From positions 1 to 5,687 of the forward strand of contig JAUVHT010000057.1 in NCBI GenBank assembly GCA_030593155.1: 5,687 nucleotides of DNA, read 5' to 3'. Of this stretch, positions 1-4,200 are shown one piece after another. Each line of letters starts with the position of its first letter. Position 1 is the first letter of the stretch. A program made the translations under genes and the position numbers. The notes beneath the pieces were generated by a model that had not been told where the DNA came from, did not search any database, and saw nothing but the letters and a program-made list of their open reading frames with translations. Source of the stretch: Candidatus Bathyarchaeota archaeon. GTDB lineage: Archaea; Thermoproteota; Bathyarchaeia; TCS64.

Positions 1-2
1 TA

Positions 3-938
3 CTGTCAAGACGACTGTTGCGGCTGTGCGATGATGATAACTGGCAGACGAGGTGTGCGGCGATCCGCGGGCTGGGGGAAGTATCATACCTAGAGTTCGA
101 CAGAGAAGACCTAAACGGGGTTGTCCTGAGGCTCCTCGGAGGGATCTCGGACGAAGATGGGAGGGTTAGATGGGCAGCTGTACAGACGCTTGAGAGGTTT
201 CTTGTGCTCCTCCCCGACGAGCTCTATGTTGGAACCTACATGAAACTTCGGGAGATGTATGAACAACAGAACGGTAGGGTGCGCAGATCCATCGGTCAGG
301 CGCTGGATAGGATGGACGGTCCACGTCTGCACAGGTTGCTGGAGGCCATGGTACACAAACACAGGGGATTGTACACAGACGAGTTGGAGGAGAGCCTGAC
401 GCTGGAGGCGTTGATTGATGGCCTCGTGGGGTTGATAGAAGACATGGAGGAGAGCAATCTGAGGATGAGGTTGAAGATGAGATCGGCTCCCATCAGCCCC
501 GACGCGGCCTTGAACGAGATCCTCACCAGATACAACAAGAATGCCTTGGTGGGGATGGGGAAGCTCCTCAATCTTCCAAGCCCAGTCACCGGTTTGAAGA
601 AGGAGGAGTTGGTCGAGAAGATCAGCTCCCACCTGCGAAGCCTGAATTTCCTGAAACAGGTAGTTGACAGGCTGGAACATAAGGAGAGGCTTGCGCTGCT
701 GGATCTAATGTTCAAGGGCAGCCTGATGCCATGGGAGGAGTTCGTGGAAAAACACGGTGGCGATTTGGAGGAGTCCCCCTACTGGAACTGGCACCCGCCG
801 AAGACCGTTATGGGGCGTCTCAAGGCGAGGGGGCTGATAGCCGAGGGGTCATACGAGGGCAAGGACTGGATCCTGATACCGTGTGAGCTGAGAACCCTTT
901 TACAGGCAGTTCAAAAGGAGGCAGAAGCACCGGATTAA
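3..938 (+). CDS. HEAT-repeat protein with SAP-like and winged-helix-like C-terminus (5' partial)
   Basis: The reading frame is already open at the window edge (LSRRLL before the first TTG at 18), so the true start is upstream and the gene is partial. Counting from the TTG, three HEAT-like units share the pattern D/N-x-x-x-V/T-R-x-A/S-h-x-x-L: around residues 6-20 (NWQTRCAAIRGLG), 45-61 (DEDGRVRWAAVQTLERF) and 84-99 (QNGRVRRSIGQALDRM). A charged helical linker follows (about 118-155). Residues 178-208 look like a SAP-type helix-turn-helix (LVGMGKLLNLP then KKEELVEKI). Residues 220-297 resemble a winged-helix module, with VMGRLKARGLIAEG as recognition helix plus turn and DWILIP as wing strand; this resembles the small domain attached to XPB-like helicases. 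HEAT repeats usually serve as protein-binding scaffolds, and SAP and winged helices often bind nucleic acid, so a DNA-associated scaffold role is inferred. The exact function is unknown. It ends in TAA. Confidence 0.
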   Translation: MSRRLLRLCDDDNWQTRCAAIRGLGEVSYLEFDREDLNGVVLRLLGGISDEDGRVRWAAVQTLERFLVLLPDELYVGTYMKLREMYEQQNGRVRRSIGQALDRMDGPRLHRLLEAMVHKHRGLYTDELEESLTLEALIDGLVGLIEDMEESNLRMRLKMRSAPISPDAALNEILTRYNKNALVGMGKLLNLPSPVTGLKKEELVEKISSHLRSLNFLKQVVDRLEHKERLALLDLMFKGSLMPWEEFVEKHGGDLEESPYWNWHPPKTVMGRLKARGLIAEGSYEGKDWILIPCELRTLLQAVQKEAEAPD

Positions 939-951
939 TTCATGCTTTTTC
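939..951 (+). terminator. T-run after the HEAT-repeat gene
   Basis: Directly after the TAA stop comes a short run of five T residues (946-950), preceded by AT-rich bases. Archaeal RNA polymerase often stops at T tracts without a hairpin, so this could end the upstream transcript. The tract is short and no stem precedes it, so the call is weak. Confidence 0.25.
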
Positions 952-1105
952 CAGCGAATAAGGCCCTCCTTGCGGGTGAGTTGCTAATATTGGAGATTAC
1001 CACAATGTGTTCAGCCCTCATGAATGGACTCTTTTCATCCCCAAAATGGGTACTATCGAAGTGCTGGGGCTGCTGGGTATTTCAGTCGCGATTGGATTCG
1101 TATAA
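942..1105 (+). pseudogene. Frameshifted C-terminal remnant of a membrane protein (NrfD-like?)
   Basis: No intact gene is present, but two frames read like protein and can be joined by one frameshift near 978-985. The first frame opens at ATG 942 (MLFPANKALLAGELL). The second, open from 980 to TAA at 1103-1105, contains YHNVFSPHEWTLFIPK and then a hydrophobic helix, GTIEVLGLLGISVAIGFV, ending at the stop. A pattern of P-x-x-x-x-E followed by a glycine-bearing transmembrane helix at the extreme C-terminus is typical of NrfD/HybB-type quinone-interacting membrane subunits. That family link is a resemblance I judged by eye, not a search result. Without the shift, the first frame continues to a TAG at 1110-1112, giving a 56-aa peptide of unremarkable composition. 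The rest of such a gene (normally 300-450 aa) is absent, because the HEAT-repeat gene lies directly upstream. It is therefore a remnant, or a short single-helix protein starting at ATG 1046 (19 aa). Confidence 0.35.
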
Positions 1106-1107
1106 AT
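1101..1107 (+). promoter_or_regulatory. Possible archaeal TATA box
   Basis: TATAAAT stands in an AT-rich stretch with no intact gene around it. A transcript would begin near 1125-1132, at the foot of a perfect 7-bp inverted repeat (AGAAGAG at 1131-1137, CTCTTCT at 1148-1154, 10-base loop). The nearest intact downstream gene starts 240 bases later at 1368 and has its own closer TATA-like element, so this box may be inactive or serve an RNA I cannot identify. Confidence 0.25.
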
Positions 1108-1161
1108 CCTAGTTACTCATCTCATTCTAAAGAAGAGTTAGCATACTCTCTTCTGGTTTGA

Positions 1162-1293
1162 GCGGAAGCAGGCGACCACTATCGCTTAAAAAACATCAAT
1201 GCTCGGCCGAGGCGCTCAGCCCACCTCACCCCCGGCTACAGCCCCACCCGGTACTACATCAGCCACCTCGGCGTCGGCCCCGCCGCCCACTGA
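1162..1293 (+). pseudogene. Start-less coding remnant with G/C-rich third positions
   Basis: From 1162 (just after TGA 1159-1161) to TGA 1291-1293 one frame is open for 43 codons but has no ATG, GTG or TTG. From about 1219 to 1290 nearly every third codon position is C or G (CAC CTC ACC CCC GGC TAC and so on), which matches the codon style of the acetyl-CoA synthetase and zinc-finger genes and is not seen in the other frames of this stretch. The readable peptide includes SAHLTPGYSPTRYYI and ends SHLGVGPAAH. I do not recognise the family. A second piece in another frame (1148-1186, LFWFERKQATTIA, then TAA) also has G/C-rich third positions, so more than one frame disruption may have occurred. 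Likely the C-terminal scrap of a lost gene; a very short gene with a non-standard start is less likely. Confidence 0.35.
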
Positions 1294-1333
1294 GTCATAT
1301 TCACGCACCTCCCAGGTTCAAGGAACTGGGTTC

Positions 1334-1341
1334 GGTTTATC
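1334..1341 (+). promoter_or_regulatory. TATA-like element for the 85-aa gene
   Basis: GGTTTATC is the only A/T-rich element in a C-rich stretch and is centred about 30 bases before ATG 1368. That is the spacing expected for archaeal leaderless or near-leaderless transcription. It fits with the lack of any Shine-Dalgarno sequence: the bases before the ATG are almost all C and A. Confidence 0.4.
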
Positions 1342-1367
1342 AACCCCCCAACCCCACCCCCAATACC

Positions 1368-1625
1368 ATGGGAAGAATCATCAAAGGAAGCATGAGAACC
1401 CGCCTCCAGGACAAGATGAAGATGCTCCGCAAGACCTACCGGGCCGCCCTCAAGGCCAACGAGCTCCAGGACGCCTTCGACCAGCTCTGGCCCGCATGGG
1501 CCGACGAGCAGGCTGCCATGATCCACACCCAGGTCCTCTCCCCCCTCGACCTCCTCACCCTCACCGCCACAGTAGACAACAGAAGAGAGATAATGAAACT
1601 ACAACGAGCACTCAAAGACGAATAA
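1368..1625 (+). CDS. Small 85-aa conserved-looking protein, unknown function
   Basis: ATG 1368 is chosen because the same frame upstream reads as low-complexity proline/arginine-rich sequence with a different codon style, while from MGRIIKGSMR onward third positions are G/C-rich and the protein looks folded. It has a basic N-terminus (residues 1-22), an amphipathic helix RAALKANELQDAFDQLW (25-41), a motif PAWADEQAAM (42-51), and a leucine-rich segment SPLDLLTLTATVDNRREIMKL (58-78). No cysteine, signal peptide or transmembrane helix is seen. The pattern MGR, then a basic helix, then FD-x-LW with alanine-rich helices, then a P-x-x-h-x-L-L-x-h motif recalls short MGRTNP-type archaeal proteins of unknown function; that is a weak impression. 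No Shine-Dalgarno sequence precedes it. It lies 144 bases before a zinc-finger gene on the same strand. Function unknown. Confidence 0.7.
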   Translation: MGRIIKGSMRTRLQDKMKMLRKTYRAALKANELQDAFDQLWPAWADEQAAMIHTQVLSPLDLLTLTATVDNRREIMKLQRALKDE

Positions 1626-1727
1626 CAAGAACCCACTCGCACACGAGCTGATAAAACCAAGACAGCGACCGCAACAGCGCCGAGTGCAAGCCCAAATAAG
1701 GCCACCCATCCAGACAACATCGAATCC

Positions 1728-1734
1728 TTTTATT
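1728..1734 (+). promoter_or_regulatory. Possible TATA box for the zinc-finger gene
   Basis: TTTTATT sits about 39 bases before ATG 1770, so a transcript would start near 1757. That would overlap the ribosome-binding site at 1755-1760, which counts against it. The call is tentative. Confidence 0.25.
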
Positions 1735-1754
1735 CCAGCACCCATCCTATACCC

Positions 1755-1760
1755 GAGGGG
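1755..1760 (+). promoter_or_regulatory. Shine-Dalgarno sequence GAGGGG before the zinc-finger gene
   Basis: GAGGGG ends 9 bases before ATG 1770 and can pair with the archaeal 16S rRNA tail. It supports this start and contrasts with the absence of such a site before the 85-aa gene, the acetyltransferase and the acetyl-CoA synthetase. Confidence 0.5.
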
Positions 1761-1769
1761 TTTAGGGTC

Positions 1770-2207
1770 ATGTACAACACCTGCCGTCACCCCGGATGCG
1801 GGCGCACCTTCGACACCAAGCAAGGGAGAGCCGTGCACGAGCGCCTGGTCCACGGGGAATCCTACCGCGAGACGGAGCCCAAACACGTCTGCCCCCACTG
1901 CGGCGCACGCTACGAGAGCGAGCTGCGCTTCCAAGCCCACCTCAGGGACTTCCACGGGGTCCCCTCCAAGACCCTCGACTGGATGGAGAGCAGGAACTTC
2001 GAGAACCTCGTGCACCTGTACAACGACGAGATCCAGAAGATCACCTCGGATCACGTAGTAGCAGGAATCCTCAGCGAGAGGGAGAAGCGCAGACTCCTCA
2101 GGGAGGGGGTGCTAGTCATAGAGGAGCACGGCAGGATGGGCAAGAAGACCGTATACAGGATGACGGAAGAGGCACTGGACGCCCTGAGAAGGGCCGAAGA
2201 AGCCTGA
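1770..2207 (+). CDS. Two-finger C2H2 zinc protein with winged-helix-like C-terminus
   Basis: The 145-aa protein begins with two classical zinc fingers. Finger 1 is C5-x4-C10-x12-H23-x4-H28, with the conserved aromatic F14. Finger 2 is C41-x2-C44-x12-H57-x4-H62, with Y48 and L52/F54 in core positions. After a linker (LDWMESRNFENLVHLYND) the C-terminus from about residue 92 reads SEREKRRLLREGVLVIEEHG, then KKTVYRMTEEALDALRR, which resembles the recognition helix, beta-wing and last helix of a winged-helix domain. C2H2 fingers and winged helices usually contact DNA or RNA, so a small transcription regulator is the leading inference; RNA or protein binding is possible. A GAGGGG site precedes the ATG. 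The metallo-hydrolase gene starts 16 bases after the TGA, so co-transcription is likely although the two genes differ in codon style. Confidence 0.85.
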   Translation: MYNTCRHPGCGRTFDTKQGRAVHERLVHGESYRETEPKHVCPHCGARYESELRFQAHLRDFHGVPSKTLDWMESRNFENLVHLYNDEIQKITSDHVVAGILSEREKRRLLREGVLVIEEHGRMGKKTVYRMTEEALDALRRAEEA

Positions 2208-2210
2208 GCA

Positions 2211-2214
2211 GGAG
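2211..2214 (+). promoter_or_regulatory. Shine-Dalgarno sequence deciding the GTG start of the hydrolase
   Basis: GGAG lies 9 bases before GTG 2224, with a TGA in between in the same frame (2221-2223), so no earlier start is possible. This supports GTG as the initiation codon even though ATG codons occur further inside the gene. Confidence 0.55.
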
Positions 2215-2223
2215 AAGTTGTGA

Positions 2224-3096
2224 GTGGCCAGTTACAAAATTAAAATTGGGTCTTTTAAATGTACAGCCATCAGCGACGGCTTCTTCAAATATAAACCACC
2301 AATGTTCCCAAACCCCGGTAAGCTCCTCTTCGCCAACGCACCGAAGGAATCTCTTGAATTGACGCTACGCGAACATCACATCGTCCCAGAAAAGTGGACC
2401 GAGTGGGTAAGCCCATACATATGCATGACTATTGACACAGGTGAACATCAGGTTTTAGTAGACACGGGCGCAGGTGACCTCGATATTAACACCGGTAAAC
2501 TACTTCAGAATCTTAAGGAAGAAGGCGTAGCACCTGAAGACTTCGATACGGTCATCCTCACTCATGCGCACCCGGACCACATTGGCGGCAACGTCCTTAC
2601 CGACGGGAATCCGGCTTTTCCCAATGCACGTTTCGTCATTTGGAGAGACGAGTGGAATTTTTGGACCTCGCAGAAATCTTCACCCGAATCCAAAGATAAT
2701 GAACATCTAAATATGCTGAGAGGTTTAGCGCTCAAGAACCTCCTACCGATTCGGAGCCAGCTTGTACTGATTGATCGGGAAAAGGAGATCGTTCCCGGTA
2801 TCTCTGCGATTTCCGCACCGGGGCACACTCCTGGCCACATGGCATTGGTTGTGGCCTCGGGAGATGAGAAGCTATTCATCGTGGCTGACGCGGTGCTCCA
2901 TCCAATACATCTGGAACGGTTGGACTGGTATTCAGCCGTCGATTTTGATCCCGGACAGGCTGTTTTCAGCCGTCGTCGACTCCTTAACATGGCATCTGAA
3001 GAGAACGCCTTGATGTCTGCGTTTCATTTTCCTTTCCCCGGGATTGGCAAGGTCGTTGAGAATATAGAAACATGGCTATGGCAGCCTTTGGCCTAA
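2224..3096 (+). CDS. MBL-fold metallo-hydrolase (OPHC2 / methyl-parathion-hydrolase-like group)
   Basis: This is a full-length 290-aa metallo-beta-lactamase-fold enzyme. The di-metal ligands are all visible: H114, H116, D118 and H119 in THAHPDHIGG, H201 in APGHTPGHM, D222 in VADAVLH, and H268 in AFHFPFPGIG. The N-terminal ISDG (residues 16-19), strand QVLVDTGAG (76-84) and C-terminal HFPFPG are features of the subgroup that contains OPHC2 and methyl parathion hydrolase, and related lactonases. Members hydrolyse lactones, esters or phosphotriesters; the natural substrate here cannot be read from sequence. There is no signal peptide, so it is probably cytoplasmic. The GTG start is backed by a GGAG site. 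Codon use is mixed, with A/T-ending codons (AAA ATT AAA ATT near the start) and mostly CGN arginines, unlike the strongly G/C-ending neighbours. This suggests acquisition from another lineage. It follows the zinc-finger gene by 16 bases and converges on the acetyltransferase gene. Confidence 0.92.
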   Translation: MASYKIKIGSFKCTAISDGFFKYKPPMFPNPGKLLFANAPKESLELTLREHHIVPEKWTEWVSPYICMTIDTGEHQVLVDTGAGDLDINTGKLLQNLKEEGVAPEDFDTVILTHAHPDHIGGNVLTDGNPAFPNARFVIWRDEWNFWTSQKSSPESKDNEHLNMLRGLALKNLLPIRSQLVLIDREKEIVPGISAISAPGHTPGHMALVVASGDEKLFIVADAVLHPIHLERLDWYSAVDFDPGQAVFSRRRLLNMASEENALMSAFHFPFPGIGKVVENIETWLWQPLA

Positions 3097-3107
3097 CTCT
3101 AGCCTTA

Positions 3108-3142
3108 ATGCGCGCGTAGGTCTCAAGTGGTGATGCGCGCGT
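3108..3142. repeat. Pair of 10-base direct repeats ATGCGCGCGT
   Basis: ATGCGCGCGT occurs exactly at 3108-3117 and 3133-3142, 25 bases apart, just after the hydrolase stop. A related alternating tract (ACGCGCGCGC, 3209-3218) lies beyond an AT-rich core, followed by the perfect palindrome CTCGCGAG (3220-3227). Alternating CG runs can adopt left-handed DNA; a function is not known. Confidence 0.5.
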
Positions 3143-3154
3143 CCCAGAACTGCA

Positions 3155-3208
3155 CTAAAATCATAAAATAAGAATTAAACCCATTTTAAACACAATTATT
3201 GAATCTAA
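3155..3208 (-). terminator. AT-rich core, likely terminator for the minus-strand acetyltransferase
   Basis: Read on the minus strand this stretch holds several T runs (TTTAAAATGGGTTTAATTC, then TTATTTTATGATTTT), lying 75 bases and more past the acetyltransferase stop. Archaeal transcription commonly ends at such T-rich stretches. The region lies between two convergent genes, so a terminator role is more likely than a promoter, although the A/T runs also resemble TATA elements. Confidence 0.35.
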
Positions 3209-3282
3209 ACGCGCGCGCTCTCGCGAGGAGAACGCTCATAGGGGTTATCAGCATGGCCCCCCTCCCCCTCCACTAGTTGTGG

Positions 3283-3786
3283 TCACAGTTTTTTCTCGTA
3301 GAAGCGACTTTCCTCGTGCTCGTGGACGAGACTATACCCCGCTGACTCGTAGAGGCTCCTCGCGGCATCGTTCCACGCCGAGACGTGTAGGGCTATCGAC
3401 CCCAGCCCCCGATACCGGGCCCACCCCTCCGCCACTCCCAGCAACGTCCTGGCGAGCCCCAGCCTCCTGAACCCGGGAACCACGTGAAGATTATACACCC
3501 AGGCCAGCCTCTCCCCCCACCTCCAGAACGGCCCCCGGTCCGCCACCCAGACCAGCCCCACCGGAACCCCCGCCCCGTCCTCCCCAAAAAACACCTCGTG
3601 ACCCTCCCCCCATGGATCCAGCGGATCGCCCCTCTCGAACTCATCGAACCGGACCCTGGCCTCCTCGTCGCTCAGCTCCTCACCCCTGAGAAACGTGAGC
3701 CTGAAGGACTCGAAGTTCAGCCTGTCGAAGAGCTCAACGTCCGCATCGGACGCCCTGGTCCGGATCCTGAACTCCATCCCACGCAT
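3283..3786 (-). CDS. GNAT-family N-acetyltransferase
   Basis: The 167-aa protein is the usual length of a single-domain GNAT enzyme, which moves an acetyl group from acetyl-CoA to an amine. The acetyl-CoA pyrophosphate loop follows the R/Q-x-x-G-x-G/A rule as RRLGLA (residues 107-112), after the strand WVYNLHVVPGF (96-106). The following helix is ARTLLGVAEGWAR (112-124). Motif B reads ALHVSAWNDAARSLYESAGY (132-151), including N139 and the late Y146 that commonly acts as general acid. The N-terminal half (residues 16-60) is charged and would form the substrate side; the acceptor cannot be told. ATG 3786 is taken as start; ATG at 3777 (MEFRIRTR) is an alternative and neither has a Shine-Dalgarno site. 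A TATA-like element lies 24-32 bases upstream of the first ATG, which favours it. The gene is divergent from acetyl-CoA synthetase across 414 bases. Confidence 0.88.
   Translation of the reverse strand: MRGMEFRIRTRASDADVELFDRLNFESFRLTFLRGEELSDEEARVRFDEFERGDPLDPWGEGHEVFFGEDGAGVPVGLVWVADRGPFWRWGERLAWVYNLHVVPGFRRLGLARTLLGVAEGWARYRGLGSIALHVSAWNDAARSLYESAGYSLVHEHEESRFYEKKL
3289..3294 (+). terminator. T6 run, possible plus-strand terminator
   Basis: Six T residues on the plus strand overlap the last codons of the convergent acetyltransferase gene. They are the longest T run downstream of the hydrolase and could end its transcript inside the neighbour. They also simply encode two lysines on the minus strand, so the call is weak. 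Confidence 0.2.
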
Positions 3787-3808
3787 CAGGGAAACAGGGG
3801 GCGGACTC

Positions 3809-3817
3809 TTAGAAAAG
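3809..3817 (-). promoter_or_regulatory. TATA-like element of the acetyltransferase gene
   Basis: On the minus strand CTTTTCTAA is centred about 27 bases before ATG 3786, the spacing expected for a leaderless archaeal transcript. The bases between are C/G-rich and contain no Shine-Dalgarno sequence, consistent with leaderless initiation. The element departs from the best TATA consensus. Confidence 0.4.
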
Positions 3818-3881
3818 CCATTCCCAGCCAGAGAGAGCGATCCAACAACTCCAACCCTCGCCGGTGACGGAGATAAATCTT

Positions 3882-4089
3882 CTCATTGAGCCACCCATCG
3901 CGCATCGGTGTGGGCGCTGCCGCTCGCACACAGCTCATTCCACGGGCTTGTTCAGTACCCCAGCCCTTTTGAGAGATCGATGATATCCTGTGCGCGTCTG
4001 GATAGATTATGGATCAATCGAACGAGTCACCCACCTAAGGCAGTGGTAAGCACAAGCTAGGTTCCCTTGATGGGACAAGGCTCAATGAG
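3882..4089. repeat. Two copies of palindrome CTCA(A/T)TGAG, inverted
   Basis: CTCATTGAGCC at 3882-3892 is matched exactly in reverse complement by GGCTCAATGAG at 4079-4089, an 11-base inverted repeat about 186 bases apart. The 9-base core is itself palindromic about its central base, the form expected of a binding site for a dimeric regulator. Both copies are in the divergent promoter region. Two 11-base matches could be chance, so the regulatory reading is inference. Confidence 0.35.
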
Positions 4090-4090
4090 C
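4065..4090 (+). other. Two adjacent short stem-loops
   Basis: CCTTG (4065-4069) pairs with CAAGG (4076-4080) over a 6-base loop, and GCTC (4080-4083) pairs with GAGC (4087-4090) over a 3-base loop. Both stems are short and the second coincides with the palindrome copy, so this may reflect protein binding sites rather than RNA structure. Confidence 0.2.
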
Positions 4091-4140
4091 ATCGTCTACG
4101 GATGAAACATGAAACTTTTCAAAATGGTTTAATTCAGTTT

Positions 4141-4161
4141 TTTCCGTATTGCACACGGAAA
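4141..4161. promoter_or_regulatory. acs: Perfect 7-bp inverted repeat, putative operator of acs
   Basis: TTTCCGT (4141-4147) and ACGGAAA (4155-4161) form a perfect 7-base inverted repeat separated by 7 bases. Its right arm covers the BRE position and adjoins the A/T-rich TATA element of the acetyl-CoA synthetase promoter. A dimeric protein bound here would block or help TFB/TBP loading. As an RNA hairpin it would sit before the expected transcription start, so DNA binding is the better reading. The regulator is unknown. Confidence 0.45.
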
Positions 4162-4180
4162 TTATATTTATTGTATAAAA
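4161..4180 (+). promoter_or_regulatory. acs: Promoter of acetyl-CoA synthetase (TATA elements)
   Basis: Two overlapping candidates are present: TTATATTTA (4162-4170), preceded by the purine-rich CGGAAA that fits a BRE, and TATAAAA (4174-4180), 21-27 bases before ATG 4201. The first predicts a start near 4192, the second a leaderless start at or beside the ATG. No Shine-Dalgarno site is present, which supports a leaderless or very short-leader message. Confidence 0.55.
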
Positions 4181-4200
4181 TGTAATTACTTTCGATCTCG

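Larger units (their letters stand above)
3787..4200. other. Divergent intergenic region between acetyltransferase and acetyl-CoA synthetase
   Basis: I found no convincing gene in this 414-base region: frames are short and lack the G/C-ending codon pattern of the neighbours. It holds the two outward promoters, two copies of the palindrome CTCA(A/T)TGAG, two short adjacent stems around 4065-4090, and an inverted repeat beside the acetyl-CoA synthetase TATA box. The middle (about 3900-4060) shows nothing else I can name. Confidence 0.6.

Noticed and set aside
111..715. Long minus-strand reading frames opposite the HEAT-repeat gene
   Set aside because: They are antisense shadows; the plus-strand frame has the coherent repeat pattern and runs through the whole region.
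1024..1161. 45-codon plus-strand frame starting at ATG 1024
   Set aside because: It overlaps the better-looking membrane-helix frame, has no ribosome-binding site, and its peptide shows no recognisable features.
1199..1651. Plus-strand frame rich in proline, threonine and arginine
   Set aside because: Low-complexity composition produced by reading C-rich coding DNA out of frame; it overlaps the better supported 85-aa gene.
1599..2362. Alternative frames on both strands across the zinc-finger gene
   Set aside because: They compete with a frame that has two perfect C2H2 fingers and a Shine-Dalgarno site.
2562..3013. Frames on both strands inside the metallo-hydrolase gene
   Set aside because: All metal ligands of the hydrolase lie in the main frame; these are shadows.
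3279..3889. Plus-strand frames opposite the acetyltransferase
   Set aside because: Proline-rich antisense readings of a G/C-rich gene; the minus-strand frame has the GNAT motifs.
3902..3932. Possible stem between GTGTG and CACAC at 3908-3932
   Set aside because: Only four to five pairs before mismatches and bulges; not better than chance.
4030..4085. tRNA-like fragments (GGCAGTGGTAAGC, then GGTTCCC)
   Set aside because: They recall D-arm and T-arm boxes, but no acceptor stem, anticodon arm or proper T-stem can be formed.
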